Shown: piece after piece, positions 1 through 9,088 of the stretch
Numbering within the stretch: the first letter of the stretch is position 1
Layout: every line of letters starts with the position of its first letter
Assembly: GCA_002470565.1 (NCBI GenBank)
Contig: DKMQ01000066.1
Coordinates: forward strand, 5,855 to 69,854
Direction of reading: 5' to 3'
Source: Oceanospirillaceae bacterium UBA7410
GTDB lineage: Bacteria > Pseudomonadota > Gammaproteobacteria > Pseudomonadales > Balneatricaceae
Length of the DNA stretch: 64,000 nucleotides
Program-made: the position numbers and the translations under genes
Notes under the pieces: model-generated
What the model saw: the letters and a program-made list of their open reading frames with translations, nothing else
Databases searched by the model: none
What the model was told of the DNA's origin: nothing

Positions 1-2
1 AT

Positions 3-566
3 GTGGTAGATCAGTCCAACTTACAGCGCCAAATTATTCATGGTGAAGCTGATATAGGTACAAGTAAAGTCTTGTCGGCCAAGCAAAGTATTGCTGCACT
101 TAATAGTGATGTGTTGGTAGTGACGATCAACAGTCGGCTTGAAGCTAGTGCGTTACTAAAAGAAGTAATAAAGGCTGATGTGGTATTGGATTGTTGTGAT
201 AATTTAGCGACACGCCTAGCGGTTAATAAAGCCTGCTTGCAAAGCCACACACCTCTTGTTTCTGGCGCTGCTATTCGTATGGAAGGCCAGGTTACAGTTG
301 TGGATCCTCGCCAACCTAATACACCTTGTTATCACTGCTTAACTCAACTTACAGGAGATCAGCAAGGTAGCTGTTCAACTAACGGTGTGATGGCACCACT
401 TGTTGGGATTATTGGAGCAACTCAAGCGATGGAAGCCATAAAGGTGCTTTCTAGCTTCGGGGAACCATTAGTGGGTAAGCTGTTGTTATTGGAAGCAAAA
501 ACGATGCACTGGCAAACTTTTAGCCTAGCTAAAGACATGAATTGCGTAAGCTGTGGCGAAAATTAA
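3..566 (+). CDS. moeB: MoeB/ThiF-family sulfur-carrier adenylyltransferase, C-terminal part (cut by window edge)
   Basis: Adenylates the C-terminal glycine of a small ubiquitin-like sulfur carrier (MoaD or ThiS) in molybdopterin or thiamine synthesis. The visible 187 residues begin inside the conserved VDxSNLQRQ segment, so the ATP-binding glycine-rich N-terminus lies left of the window and the GTG at the start is internal. Two zinc-type CxxC pairs are visible (C109/C112 and C181/C184), together with the GVMAPLVGIIG segment that follows C124. The length fits a MoeB/HesA protein of about 250 residues, without the C-terminal rhodanese domain of eukaryotic-type homologues. MoeB and ThiF cannot be separated on this fragment. 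A molybdenum-cofactor role would be consistent with the SoxC enzyme in this window, but that is only circumstantial. Confidence 0.85.
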   Translation: MVDQSNLQRQIIHGEADIGTSKVLSAKQSIAALNSDVLVVTINSRLEASALLKEVIKADVVLDCCDNLATRLAVNKACLQSHTPLVSGAAIRMEGQVTVVDPRQPNTPCYHCLTQLTGDQQGSCSTNGVMAPLVGIIGATQAMEAIKVLSSFGEPLVGKLLLLEAKTMHWQTFSLAKDMNCVSCGEN

Positions 567-626
567 TCAAATCTCATTTTTTTTATCCTTTTTTAGTGTT
601 TTTTGGGTTTGTTCGGCTGTAGAGGC

Positions 627-654
627 TTGACTCTAAATCTCAATGGTTTACTAT
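627..654 (+). promoter_or_regulatory. sigma-70 type promoter of tRNA-Ser
   Basis: TTGACT at 627-632 and TACTAT at 649-654 are separated by 16 nt. They are followed by a GC-rich discriminator (cgcgc) just before the tRNA-Ser gene, the pattern of growth-rate-controlled stable-RNA promoters. Confidence 0.6.
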
Positions 655-667
655 ACGCGCTCTCTGC

Positions 668-758
668 GGAGGGGTGGCAGAGTGGTCGAATGCAACGGTC
701 TTGAAAACCGTCGTGGGTTTGTAGCCCACCGAGAGTTCGAATCTCTCCTCCTCCGCCA
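668..758 (+). tRNA. tRNA-Ser (anticodon TGA)
   Basis: The gene is 91 nt long with encoded CCA. The acceptor stem GGAGGGG pairs with CTCCTCC. The anticodon stem-loop carries TGA (CTTGAAA). There is a long variable arm (GTGGG/CCCAC) as expected for class II tRNA-Ser, and a T-arm GAGAG-TTCGAAT-CTCTC. Confidence 0.97.
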
Positions 759-793
759 TTTTATTTGTGCAGGTGTGATGTTTTTAATCATAT

Positions 794-823
794 TTGAGTA
801 GTAGCGTAATAGGTTTTTATATT
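794..823 (+). promoter_or_regulatory. putative promoter of first tRNA-Lys
   Basis: TTGAGT at 794-799 and TATATT at 818-823 are 18 nt apart. They are followed by gcg, about 40 nt before the tRNA-Lys gene. The second tRNA-Lys copy has no equally good match upstream, so it may be co-transcribed. Confidence 0.45.
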
Positions 824-865
824 GCGTATTAAGGGGCGCAATCTACCAAGCCCCGTAGAGAATTT

Positions 866-941
866 GGGTCGTTAGCTCAGTTGGTAGAGCAGTTGGCTTT
901 TAACCAATTGGTCGGGCGTTCGAGCCGCCCACGACCCACCA
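866..941 (+). tRNA. tRNA-Lys (anticodon TTT), copy 1
   Basis: The gene is 76 nt with encoded CCA. The acceptor stem GGGTCGT pairs with ACGACCC, the anticodon loop CTTTTAA gives TTT, and the T-loop is TTCGAGC. It is identical to the copy at 1084-1159. Confidence 0.97.
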
Positions 942-1083
942 TATTAAATCGTATCAACCGGTAAATGTTGGTCAGTTTATTGCTGTACAGTAATAGGTTG
1001 TGTGGACATAATTTTTAAACTATTAAAGTTTATTTATTATTAAAAAGTAAGGGGCGCAGTCTACCAAGCCCCGCAGAGAATTT

Positions 1084-1159
1084 GGGTCGTTAGCTCAGTT
1101 GGTAGAGCAGTTGGCTTTTAACCAATTGGTCGGGCGTTCGAGCCGCCCACGACCCACCA
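1084..1159 (+). tRNA. tRNA-Lys (anticodon TTT), copy 2
   Basis: A 76-nt gene identical in sequence to the tRNA-Lys at 866-941. It is followed 12 nt later by an intrinsic terminator, so it is probably the last gene of the tRNA transcript. Confidence 0.97.
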
Positions 1160-1170
1160 TCATAAGAAAC

Positions 1171-1203
1171 AGCCCTCTCTAGGCAACTAGCGGGGGCTTT
1201 TTT
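1171..1203 (+). terminator. intrinsic terminator after tRNA-Lys
   Basis: Arms 1171-1182 and 1187-1198 form a 12-pair stem with one mismatch and a GCAA tetraloop, followed by six T. The 3' arm overlaps the last codons of the convergent DUF1853 gene. Confidence 0.85.
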
Positions 1204-2150
1204 GTGGCTAAAACTAAACCACGATGCTTAAAGACCCAGGGTTCAAGTAAGTGGTCAGCCTCACCAATATCATGGGAGTGGTGAGTGTGTAATGGGTAAG
1301 CGCGTTCATATACCAGAACCATGTTTGGCCAAGAATCTGCGGTTGTAAGTTGAATGAGTGTTTCGTGGTTGATAGGAACAGGGTCGCTATAATGACGTGG
1401 TCCACCGATCCAATGCCACTTGGGTAAAATAATAAACCCTCGTTCTAACCCCTCAATGGGTTTAATCTGCTCAAGTTCATGGTGCTCTAGCCACCAACCA
1501 CGCTGATGATTTGGGTCAACACCAATGTCTTTGACAGTGGTGGAGTGCCAGTTTTCATAGGCATAGAACAAGATGCCCGTTAACAGCAGCTGACGGTGAC
1601 TTGGCAGGGGTAAGCACTGTTGCTGTAAGAAATCTAATACTTGCTCAGTGTGGCTCAATGGAAGCTGGTGTTGGCGTAACCTATCCCACTTAAGGTCTAA
1701 GCGGTCTCGCCCCGCTGGGCCAATAAAATCTTCTAGCCTAGAGCCGCCCTTAGTGAGTAAATAAAACTTTATCGAAAGCTCTAAGTGCACAACTTCGCTG
1801 GCACTATTTCGATAAATAAGATCTAACTCGCCAAGGGTTCGTTGGGGTGTTTGAATCACCAAGTTTCTGGCAATAATGTGGTTGTTCTTGGATGCGTTGA
1901 ATAAATGTTCGACGCAATCTTCAAAATGTTTGCCCAAGCGATAGGCGGGCTGTGCGGGGTAAGTTACCAAGCAATTCATGGCTACTTTGGGTTCGACGGT
2001 AATATCTTGAGGAATAAATAAGCTTACTGTGGGTGTGGCCAACATAAGGGGTTGGCTTTGTAACAGCCAATCTAAGTCAACTTGGATATCAACTTCAATG
2101 GGATTGCCAGTTTCATGGTTGTATTGATCTTGTTGGCCCACAATAGACAC
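1179..2150 (-). CDS. DUF1853 family protein
   Basis: A 323-residue soluble protein of the DUF1853 family, whose function is not established. Family-typical segments are visible: RLGKHFEDCVEHLF near residue 92, GELDLIY near residue 128, HLELSIKFYLL near residue 142 and the IGPAGRDRLDLKWDRL segment just after. The E...GELD...ELxxK spacing resembles the acidic-acidic-lysine core of PD-(D/E)xK nucleases, so a nuclease-like fold is possible; this is inference. The start is a GTG at 2150 with a poorly spaced Shine-Dalgarno sequence, so the N-terminus is uncertain. It lies divergent from the MFS gene (29 nt apart), and its 3' end overlaps the tRNA-Lys terminator. Confidence 0.8.
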   Translation of the reverse strand: MSIVGQQDQYNHETGNPIEVDIQVDLDWLLQSQPLMLATPTVSLFIPQDITVEPKVAMNCLVTYPAQPAYRLGKHFEDCVEHLFNASKNNHIIARNLVIQTPQRTLGELDLIYRNSASEVVHLELSIKFYLLTKGGSRLEDFIGPAGRDRLDLKWDRLRQHQLPLSHTEQVLDFLQQQCLPLPSHRQLLLTGILFYAYENWHSTTVKDIGVDPNHQRGWWLEHHELEQIKPIEGLERGFIILPKWHWIGGPRHYSDPVPINHETLIQLTTADSWPNMVLVYERAYPLHTHHSHDIGEADHLLEPWVFKHRGLVLATKKPPLVA

Positions 2151-2179
2151 CCTAACTTACTGTTTGATAAGGGAGTATA

Positions 2180-3589
2180 ATGGCACAGATGAACGCGACA
2201 CAACTACAATCCTATTATGATCAAACACCTAACGCTCGAAGAATGGCGTTAGTGAGTGTAGGTTTGGTAATGGTGGTATGTTCTCTAGCTCTTTCTGCGG
2301 TCAATATCGCTATTCCTCGCATAGCCTTTGATTTGCAAGCCAGTGCAATTGCGGTGAGCTGGATTCCTGTGGCTATGTTGTGGGGTAATGTAGTTTTCTT
2401 ATTACCTATAGGCCGCCTTGCAGACATCGTTGGGCGAAAACGCATGTTTGTCACTGGCATAATACTGTTTATCCTGTCTTCTTTGTGCGTACTGCTGCCA
2501 CAATCTATTACCTCTTTGTTGCTTATCCGAGTGGTGCAAGGCATTTCTAGCTCTATGGTTTATGGCACTAGCATGGCGATTATTGGTGTAGTTTATGCCA
2601 ACTCTAATCGAGGCCAAGCTTTAGGGGTAGCGGCATCGTCTGTATACCTTGGGCTCACTCTTGGTCCATTAATAGGAGGTTGGTTAACCCAGCATTGGGG
2701 TTGGCAAAGTGTGTTTTGGGCACCCACTGGTGTCTTAATTTTGTGTTTAGTGGTTTTATTTGTGTATGTTAAAGGTGACTGGAAGTCGCAAGTAACAGTG
2801 GCGTTTGATTGGCAAGGAAGTTTGATTTTTGCTGCGTGGGTGAGTGCTTTTATGCTTGGTTTGTCACGCTTAACAGACTGGCGTTTTGCTTTGTTAGCTC
2901 TATTTGGCTTGGTGTTATTGGCCTTTTTCGTATGGCATCAATCCAGGGCGCCATCACCCTTGGTAAAGCTCTCTGCATTGCGGGCTAATCGCATATTTAA
3001 CCGTTCTTTGCTATCAGCGTTCTTTATTTATGGCTCTAGCTTTTCTATGGTGTTTTTACTGAGCCTATATTTACAATACATTCATGGCTTAAGTCCTAGT
3101 GAAACAGGTCAAATTGTATTAATACAAACCCTCATAATGATGGTATTAGCGCCTATTACTGGCCGCCTATCTGATCGTTTTGAACCACGAATACTATCCA
3201 CCATAGGATGTGGTTTTTTTGTTATTGGTTATGGCATGTTGTTTAGGCTGGATATGCAAACTTCATTGCATTATGTAATGCTGGCATTGGTGTTTTTAGG
3301 CTTGGGCTTTGGTTTCTTTTCATCACCTAATAACAATGCAGCCATAGGATCGGTGGCAGCTGATAAGTTGAGCATTGCTGCGGTATTACTTAATTTAGCG
3401 CGAACGATGGGTAATATGGTGAGCTCTGCTATAGTAATGACACTTTTTAGCGTGACCATGGGTGGTGCAGCCATCACCTTGGAGCTTTATCCTGAACTGT
3501 TGTTTGTAATTAAAGTCACCATGGCTTTGTCGATGGGTTATGCCTTGATTGCGGCTATTTTTTCGTATCGCCGAGGCACTATTCATTAA
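2180..3589 (+). CDS. MFS transporter, DHA2 (EmrB/QacA) drug:H+ antiporter type
   Basis: A 469-residue inner-membrane transporter with about 14 hydrophobic segments, the layout of the DHA2 (14-TMS) drug-efflux branch of the major facilitator superfamily. Motif A-like GRLADIVGRKRMF follows TMS2, near residue 78. The motif C region ASSVYLGLTLGPLIGGWL (about residues 152-169) is the antiporter signature. A second cytoplasmic GRLSDRFEPR repeat is near residue 325. The start codon at 2180 has AAGGGAG upstream. The substrate cannot be inferred. There is no adjacent membrane-fusion protein (EmrA), so it would act as a single-component exporter. It is monocistronic. Confidence 0.85.
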   Translation: MAQMNATQLQSYYDQTPNARRMALVSVGLVMVVCSLALSAVNIAIPRIAFDLQASAIAVSWIPVAMLWGNVVFLLPIGRLADIVGRKRMFVTGIILFILSSLCVLLPQSITSLLLIRVVQGISSSMVYGTSMAIIGVVYANSNRGQALGVAASSVYLGLTLGPLIGGWLTQHWGWQSVFWAPTGVLILCLVVLFVYVKGDWKSQVTVAFDWQGSLIFAAWVSAFMLGLSRLTDWRFALLALFGLVLLAFFVWHQSRAPSPLVKLSALRANRIFNRSLLSAFFIYGSSFSMVFLLSLYLQYIHGLSPSETGQIVLIQTLIMMVLAPITGRLSDRFEPRILSTIGCGFFVIGYGMLFRLDMQTSLHYVMLALVFLGLGFGFFSSPNNNAAIGSVAADKLSIAAVLLNLARTMGNMVSSAIVMTLFSVTMGGAAITLELYPELLFVIKVTMALSMGYALIAAIFSYRRGTIH

Positions 3590-3619
3590 GGTAAATTATT
3601 TAATGAGTGCTACAGTTTA

Positions 3620-4150
3620 TTATTCATCTGCAGCGCTTTTATAGTCAATAGCAATAATGTCATAGCCTTTATCTAGGTCGCTTAGTTCTACTCTATCATC
3701 TAACTGCTTGCCAATAAGTGCTAAGGCAAGAGGTGAGTCTATGCTGATAAATCCTGAGCTTGGATTAAGCTCATCAGCTCCTACAATACGATAACAGCGT
3801 TCATTGTCATCATCGTCCACTAATGTAACCCAAGCTCCAAAATACACTCTATTTGGATCTGCAGGTGTGCCTTCCACTACTTTGATGCGATCAAGTCGAC
3901 GTTGTAAATACAAAATGCGACTGTCCATTTCGCGTAACATTTTTTTGCCATAAATATATTCAGCATTTTCTGAACGATCGCCCAAAGCAGCTGCTTCCCC
4001 TACGGCTTGAGTTATTACGGGGCGTTTATTACGCCACAAGTCATCTAGTTCAGCTTTAAGTGCTGCTGCGCCTTCTGGAGTAATTAAAGGTGAGCGTTTT
4101 GGGCCTGGCGCGCGGTAGCGACCAGCGAAGCGTTGTTTAGCAGATTTCAT
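3620..4150 (-). CDS. greB: transcription elongation factor GreB
   Basis: GreB rescues backtracked RNA polymerase by stimulating transcript cleavage from the secondary channel. The 176-residue product has the N-terminal coiled coil with the acidic tip (GDRSENAEYIYGKKMLREMD), whose D and E residues coordinate the catalytic Mg2+, and a C-terminal FKBP-like domain ending GKQLDDRVEL. The GreB-specific RYRAPGPKRSPLITPEGAAAL N-terminal region separates it from GreA. I chose the ATG at 4150, which overlaps the rsmE stop as ATGA. A start 9 nt upstream is possible but would place the AAGG box too close. It is translationally coupled to rsmE. Confidence 0.93.
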   Translation of the reverse strand: MKSAKQRFAGRYRAPGPKRSPLITPEGAAALKAELDDLWRNKRPVITQAVGEAAALGDRSENAEYIYGKKMLREMDSRILYLQRRLDRIKVVEGTPADPNRVYFGAWVTLVDDDDNERCYRIVGADELNPSSGFISIDSPLALALIGKQLDDRVELSDLDKGYDIIAIDYKSAADE

Positions 4151-4863
4151 AATGTACATAACCTTGAGATAGCTACAGGAATTGCAGTTTCTACGCGCAT
4201 GATCCGAGGCCCAAGGGAAAAGGGCGTAAAGCCTTGCTGGATTAATTTATCCACTTCGTACTCAGTAAACCCGCCTTCTGGGCCAATAGCCAAGGTGGTT
4301 GCTTGTTGGTTGGCAGTGGGGCATTGGTGGGCATCACGTGGATGGGCCACAAGGCGGCGACTTTGGCCTGCCCATTGATCAAGCTTATCTTCTACGTAAG
4401 GTTTAAATAGTTGCGCTTTGTGCACCAAAGGCAGCTGTGTGGTACCTGCTTGCTCAAGCCCTAAGATTAAGTTGTCATAAATGCTTTGGGGTTGCAAAAT
4501 GGGTGTTTGCCAATAGCTCTTTTCTACTTTGGTACTATTTAATAATGTAATTTCGCTCACACCCAAAGTAGCACAGGTCTGTAGTATTCTGCGCATCATT
4601 TTGGGTCTAGGTATCGCAAGCAATAGTTTTAGTGCAAGTGGCGCAGGGCTAGCTTGATTGAATACGACCTCTAAATGAGTCTCAAGTGGAGTGTGAGAAA
4701 TGACCTTTGCTAAACCAATAGCGCCATTAATTTGACCTACTCTAATCGTGTCGCCAATAATAGGCTTGATCACTTTAGCTAAATGAGTTTGACGACGCAG
4801 GTCGTTAATTATGATCTGTCTCGTATGAGACAGTTCGCTAGCGTTAAAAAGTAGTATATTCAT
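4147..4863 (-). CDS. rsmE: 16S rRNA (uracil-1498-N3)-methyltransferase RsmE
   Basis: A SPOUT-class methyltransferase that adds a methyl group to N3 of U1498 in 16S rRNA of the 30S subunit. The 238-residue length is normal. The C-terminal knotted SAM-binding site is visible as AIGPEGGFTEYEV and LGPRIMRVETA, both diagnostic. The N-terminal PUA-like RNA-binding part includes RRQTHLAKVIKPIIGDTIRVG. Its stop overlaps the greB start (ATGA), so the two are probably one transcript. It is divergent from the uridine kinase gene, with a 46-nt shared promoter region. Confidence 0.94.
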   Translation of the reverse strand: MNILLFNASELSHTRQIIINDLRRQTHLAKVIKPIIGDTIRVGQINGAIGLAKVISHTPLETHLEVVFNQASPAPLALKLLLAIPRPKMMRRILQTCATLGVSEITLLNSTKVEKSYWQTPILQPQSIYDNLILGLEQAGTTQLPLVHKAQLFKPYVEDKLDQWAGQSRRLVAHPRDAHQCPTANQQATTLAIGPEGGFTEYEVDKLIQQGFTPFSLGPRIMRVETAIPVAISRLCTL

Positions 4864-4873
4864 AGCGTCACAG

Positions 4874-4879
4874 TATAAT
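4874..4879 (+). promoter_or_regulatory. putative -10 element for uridine kinase
   Basis: A perfect TATAAT lies 31 nt before the GTG start of the uridine kinase gene, in the divergent rsmE/udk gap. The -35 at 17 nt spacing (gtagta) is poor, so the assignment is tentative. Confidence 0.4.
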
Positions 4880-4909
4880 GGGTGATTCGATATATGTGTT
4901 GGAGTTTGT

Positions 4910-5518
4910 GTGGTTATTATTGGTATTGCAGGAGCATCGGCTTCTGGTAAAAGCGTATTGGCAAAAAATGTAATGGACGGGTTTGGGGCAGATCAAGTCA
5001 TGATGATGTCAGAAGACAGCTATTACAAAGACCAACACAACTTATCTAAAGATCAGCGTAACCTGACCAATTATGATCACCCAGATGCAATGGATCATGA
5101 TCTGATGGCCCAGCACCTTGAGGCACTATCTATGGGGCAAACCATTGAGCAGCCTGTTTATAGTTTTCATGAACACTTACGTTTGTCACAGACAGTGTTA
5201 ATGAAACCTTGTAAAGTGTTAATTGTTGAGGGTATTTTGTTGTTCACGCAAGAGCGGTTGCGATCTTTGTTTAATCTACGCATCTTTATGGATGTTCCAT
5301 TGGATGTTTGTTTAATTAGACGCTTAGAGCGTGATGTAAACGACAGAGGCCGAGATTTACAGTCAGTTTTGGCGCAATATCAAGCCACAGTAAGGCCTGG
5401 TTATTTTAACCATATTTCTCCTTCTCGTGGGTTTGCTGATTTAATTGTACCAGAGGGGGGTGAAAACCCGGCAGCCATAGAATTATTAAAAGCTCGGGTC
5501 GCACAAATGCTGATCTAG
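4910..5518 (+). CDS. udk: uridine kinase (uridine/cytidine kinase family)
   Basis: Phosphorylates uridine and cytidine to UMP and CMP with ATP or GTP in pyrimidine salvage. The P-loop GASASGKS is at residues 7-14. The family motifs SEDSYYKD, NYDHPDAMDHDL, PVYSFHEH, VLIVEGILLF and RRLERDVNDRGRD are all present and in order, the last being the lid region. The length of 202 residues is typical. The start is a GTG with GGAG 5 nt upstream. It is followed 28 nt later by the GcvR-like gene, possibly as one transcript. Confidence 0.9.
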   Translation: MVIIGIAGASASGKSVLAKNVMDGFGADQVMMMSEDSYYKDQHNLSKDQRNLTNYDHPDAMDHDLMAQHLEALSMGQTIEQPVYSFHEHLRLSQTVLMKPCKVLIVEGILLFTQERLRSLFNLRIFMDVPLDVCLIRRLERDVNDRGRDLQSVLAQYQATVRPGYFNHISPSRGFADLIVPEGGENPAAIELLKARVAQMLI

Positions 5519-5546
5519 CTGATACAACTACCAATTGGAGACGATA

Positions 5547-6071
5547 ATGAATAAAACCTTAGTACTCACTGCCATCTGTGCAGACCGTCCAGGCCTTGTG
5601 CAAATGCTTTCTGAAGTTATTTACACTCATGATGCCAGCTGGGAAGAGTCTAGTATGGCCCATCTTTGTGGTCAATTTGCCGGCATTCTTACAGTCAATG
5701 TTGACGAATCCTTAATTCCCGCTCTTGAGAAGGATTTACGTGAGTTAAGTAAGCATGGTATGGCGGTTACTTTAAACGAAAGTTTAGATGCACCTGAAGC
5801 TGACAATCAACACACTATCTGGTTAGACCTGACTTGTCATGACAAGCCAGGCATCATGCGTGAAGTGTCGAATGTGTTTGTAGCACAACATGTCAGTGTG
5901 CAAAGTTTAGATACAGAAGTAGTTAGTGCATCAATGTCTGGTGGAGAGATGTTTGTTGCTGGGGCTCAATTGTTAGTCTCAAAAGACTTTGACATGGATA
6001 ACCTACAGCAAGCACTTGAAGGTTTATCTGATGACTTGATGGTGGACTTAGCTCTTGCTGATGAGGAGTAA
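5547..6071 (+). CDS. gcvR: GcvR-type double ACT-domain regulator
   Basis: A 174-residue cytosolic protein made of two ACT domains (about residues 5-80 and 90-165), the architecture of GcvR, which in E. coli binds glycine and holds the activator GcvA inactive. Visible ACT features are ADRPGLVQMLSEVI in the first domain and HDKPGIMREVSNVFVAQHVSV in the second. The start at ATG 5547 has TTGGAG at 5535-5540. No gcv operon or GcvA is present in the window, although a glycine-cleavage-T homologue (DmdA) is. Because many gammaproteobacteria carry GcvR-like proteins without a tested target, its regulatory role here is inferred. Confidence 0.8.
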   Translation: MNKTLVLTAICADRPGLVQMLSEVIYTHDASWEESSMAHLCGQFAGILTVNVDESLIPALEKDLRELSKHGMAVTLNESLDAPEADNQHTIWLDLTCHDKPGIMREVSNVFVAQHVSVQSLDTEVVSASMSGGEMFVAGAQLLVSKDFDMDNLQQALEGLSDDLMVDLALADEE

Positions 6072-6096
6072 AACTGCCGTTAAAAGCGCAGTTTTA
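6069..6096. terminator. bidirectional terminator between gcvR-like gene and gatB
   Basis: A perfect 9-bp inverted repeat (TAAAACTGC at 6069-6077, GCAGTTTTA at 6088-6096) has a 10-nt loop and A/T-rich arm ends on both sides. It begins at the stop codon of the plus-strand gene and lies 23 nt past the end of minus-strand gatB. Confidence 0.7.
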
Positions 6097-6118
6097 CTCT
6101 CAAACTAAGCTGAGCGTG

Positions 6119-7570
6119 CTAACACAGCGCGTTTAGCTTTTTGGCTAATAGGCCATTGACTTGGCCTGGATTAGCAGAGCCTTTAGAGGCTTTCATTACT
6201 TGGCCCATAAAGAAGCCTAGCATTTTACCTCTTTTGTCTTCTTGGGCTTCCAAGTATTGTGCTACTTGTTTGGGATTATTGGCAATAACCTCATCCACCA
6301 TTAAATCAATAGCAAAGACATCGTTGACCTGCTTAAGACCACTGGAAGCAATAATTTCATCCACTTCACCCGTTTGATTCCACAAGCCTTCAAAGACAGT
6401 TTTAGCACCCTTGCCATTAATCGTATCATCCTTAATGCGGCAAATAAGCTGGCCAAGGCGGGCTGCACTTACTGGGCATTGTTCAATTTCAATATTATTT
6501 TGATTCATGTATTTAGCGACTTCACCCATCACCCAGTTGGCGCTCAGTTTGGCGTCATCACACACATCAACAACAGCTTCAAAATAATCAGCTAAGTGTC
6601 TGGATGAAGACAATACAGCAGCACCATATTCACTCAAACCAAGTGTGCTTACAAAACGTGCACTACGCTGGTCTGGCAGTTCTGGCAAGCTTTGGCGAAT
6701 AGCTTCAATGTAGGCGTCATCAATTTCGATAGGTAGTAAATCAGGGCAAGGGAAATAACGATAATCGTTGGCTTCTTCCTTGCTGCGCATAGGCCGTGTT
6801 TCGTTCTTATCGGCATCGTAAAGGCGGGTTTCTTGTACAATTTTGCCACCATCTTCCAAAATATCAATCTGCCTTTCCACTTCTATATTAATGGCGCGTT
6901 CAATAAATTTAAATGAGTTGATGTTTTTCAATTCAGTACGGGTACCAAGTTTTTCTTGCCCTTTAGGACGCAGTGATACGTTGGCGTCGCAACGCATAGA
7001 ACCTTGCGCCATATTGCCATCTGAAATGCCTATAGTGGTGACAATAGCGTGCATCTTTCGCATGTAGGCGACGGCTTCTTTGGCGCTACGCATATCTGGC
7101 TCAGAGACGATTTCTAGCAAAGGGGTGCTAGAGCGGTTTAGGTCAATGCCAGTCATGCCATCATAGTCTTCGTGCAATGACTTTCCAGCATCTTCTTCAA
7201 GGTGCGCACGGGTGACACCAATGCGTTTGGTTGTGCCGTCCTCTAGTTGAATATCCAAATGACCCAAACCTACAATAGGGTGATCCATTTGGCTAGTTTG
7301 ATAGCCTTTTGGCGAATCTGGATAAAAGTAGTTTTTTCGAGCAAATACAGAGTGTTTGCACACTTGTGCATCTATAGCAGTGCCAAAAGTCACAGCCATG
7401 CGTAAAGCAGCTTCGTTAAACACTGGTAATGCGCCTGGCATACCCAAATCTACCAAAGTGGTTTGAGTATTTGGTGCTGCACCAAAGCCTATTTTAGCAC
7501 CCGAAAATAGCTTTGTTTTTGTAGCTAATTGAACGTGAATCTCTAAACCAATAACAATTTCCCAAGTCAT
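6119..7570 (-). CDS. gatB: Asp/Glu-tRNA(Asn/Gln) amidotransferase subunit B
   Basis: GatB activates the misacylated Glu-tRNA(Gln)/Asp-tRNA(Asn) by phosphorylation and receives ammonia from GatA. The product has 483 residues. Diagnostic segments are [20 protein letters not shown] at the N-terminus, [24 protein letters not shown] and [19 protein letters not shown] in the cradle domain, and the C-terminal YqeY-like tail ending [12 protein letters not shown]. It is the last gene of the minus-strand gatCAB operon, 2 nt from gatA. Confidence 0.97.
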   Translation of the reverse strand: MTWEIVIGLEIHVQLATKTKLFSGAKIGFGAAPNTQTTLVDLGMPGALPVFNEAALRMAVTFGTAIDAQVCKHSVFARKNYFYPDSPKGYQTSQMDHPIVGLGHLDIQLEDGTTKRIGVTRAHLEEDAGKSLHEDYDGMTGIDLNRSSTPLLEIVSEPDMRSAKEAVAYMRKMHAIVTTIGISDGNMAQGSMRCDANVSLRPKGQEKLGTRTELKNINSFKFIERAINIEVERQIDILEDGGKIVQETRLYDADKNETRPMRSKEEANDYRYFPCPDLLPIEIDDAYIEAIRQSLPELPDQRSARFVSTLGLSEYGAAVLSSSRHLADYFEAVVDVCDDAKLSANWVMGEVAKYMNQNNIEIEQCPVSAARLGQLICRIKDDTINGKGAKTVFEGLWNQTGEVDEIIASSGLKQVNDVFAIDLMVDEVIANNPKQVAQYLEAQEDKRGKMLGFFMGQVMKASKGSANPGQVNGLLAKKLNALC

Positions 7571-7572
7571 AA

Positions 7573-9057
7573 TTAAGCTCCCTTTTCTTGGTTAGAGGCA
7601 GCTAGGCCGGTTGATGGGGGTTTTTGTAAGTGCCAATCAGTAACTTGCTGATATTGATGCGCAATATTCAAAAGTTTGGCTTCAGCAAAATAGTTACCCA
7701 TGATGTGCAATCCCACTGGGCGACCGTTGACAAAACCTGCAGGTGTAGACATGGCTGGAATGCCTGCCATGTTGGCAGACAAGGTGTAGATGTCTTCTAA
7801 ATACATCGCTACAGGGTCTTTGGTATTGCTGCCCAAATCAAATGCTGGTGATGGGGCGACTGGCCCCATAATCACATCTACTTGAGATAGTGCGCGGGCA
7901 AAGTCGTCTTTAATCATGCGACGGATGCGTTGCGCTTTAACATAGTAAGCATCGTAATAACCTTCAGATAAGGCATAAGTTCCCACCATAATACGGCGCT
8001 TCACTTCGGTGCCAAAGCCTTGCGCACGAGTACGACAATAAAAATCCATCAAATCTGTTGGCTGATCGCAGCGATAACCATAGCGAACGCCATCAAATCG
8101 GCTCAGGTTAGAGGAGGCTTCTGATGGTGCGATCACATAGTATGCAGGGATTGATAACTCTAAGTTAGGCAGACTAATATCAATAATTTGAGCACCAAGG
8201 GCTTCAATTTCTTTTACAGCAGCCATAATGCACTGGGCCACTTGAGGGTTAAGGCCTGCACCAAAAAACTCTTTAGGTAGACCTACCTTTAGCCCCGTAA
8301 GAGGTAAGTTTAGATCTGCAGTGTAATCTGGAGTTTCTTGGTTTACGCTGGTGGAGTCTTGGTCATCAAAACCTGCCATGACATTAAGCATCATTGCTGC
8401 GTCTTGCGCACTTTGGCACATAGGCCCAGCCTGATCTAGGCTAGACGCATAAGCAATAATTCCAAAGCGCGAGACACGCCCGTATGTAGGCTTTATACCT
8501 GTTAAGTTACAAAATGATGCCGGTTGACGAATAGATCCGCCGGTATCGGTGCCCGTGGCTGCGGGCACAAGACCTGCTGCCACGGCAGCAGCAGATCCAC
8601 CTGAAGACCCTCCAGGCACAGCGGTTAAGTCCCATGGATTTTTTACCGCACCAAAAAAGCTATTTTCGTTGGAAGAGCCCATGGCAAACTCATCCATGTT
8701 GGTTTTACCCACACATACAGCACCAGCAGTTAATAAACGTTGGCCCACAGTAGACTCATAGGGTGGTACAAAGTTGGCCAGCATTTTAGAGGCCGCTGTA
8801 GTAACGTGGCCTTGGGTGCAAAATAGATCTTTGTGAGCAAAAGGCACACCAGTAAGAATGTCTGCGGTACCCGCTTTAATGCGCACATCAGCTGCAGTTG
8901 CTTGAGCCAAAGCAAGATCTTCTGACAAGCTAATAAAACTATTGTAGATGGGGTCGCGTGTTTTAATGTCGGCAATGGTGTCCTGAGTGATTTCACGGCT
9001 AGAATAAGTTCCAGCAGCTAAATCCTTAGAAATTTGATCGAGGGTTTTAGAGGTCAT
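7573..9057 (-). CDS. gatA: Asp/Glu-tRNA(Asn/Gln) amidotransferase subunit A
   Basis: The glutaminase subunit, which releases ammonia and channels it to GatB. It is a 494-residue amidase-signature enzyme with a Ser-cisSer-Lys triad: the lysine in [10 protein letters not shown], the glycine/serine-rich [15 protein letters not shown] stretch and the nucleophile serine in [13 protein letters not shown]. The length is normal. It lies between gatC (31-nt gap) and gatB (2-nt gap) in one operon. Confidence 0.97.
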   Translation of the reverse strand: MTSKTLDQISKDLAAGTYSSREITQDTIADIKTRDPIYNSFISLSEDLALAQATAADVRIKAGTADILTGVPFAHKDLFCTQGHVTTAASKMLANFVPPYESTVGQRLLTAGAVCVGKTNMDEFAMGSSNENSFFGAVKNPWDLTAVPGGSSGGSAAAVAAGLVPAATGTDTGGSIRQPASFCNLTGIKPTYGRVSRFGIIAYASSLDQAGPMCQSAQDAAMMLNVMAGFDDQDSTSVNQETPDYTADLNLPLTGLKVGLPKEFFGAGLNPQVAQCIMAAVKEIEALGAQIIDISLPNLELSIPAYYVIAPSEASSNLSRFDGVRYGYRCDQPTDLMDFYCRTRAQGFGTEVKRRIMVGTYALSEGYYDAYYVKAQRIRRMIKDDFARALSQVDVIMGPVAPSPAFDLGSNTKDPVAMYLEDIYTLSANMAGIPAMSTPAGFVNGRPVGLHIMGNYFAEAKLLNIAHQYQQVTDWHLQKPPSTGLAASNQEKGA

Positions 9058-9088
9058 GATTATACGGTCGCTTTGTTAATCTAATACG

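Larger units (their letters stand above)
831..1159 (+). repeat. tandem duplication of the tRNA-Lys unit (831-941 and 1049-1159)
   Basis: Two 111-nt units, 218 nt apart, each contain a 35-nt leader and the whole tRNA-Lys gene. They differ at two leader positions only (a841/g1059, and t versus c in 'ccccgtagag'/'ccccgcagag'). The leader carries a GGGGC/GCCCC inverted repeat in both copies. The 107 nt between the units are unrelated to the sequence upstream of copy 1. Confidence 0.9.
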
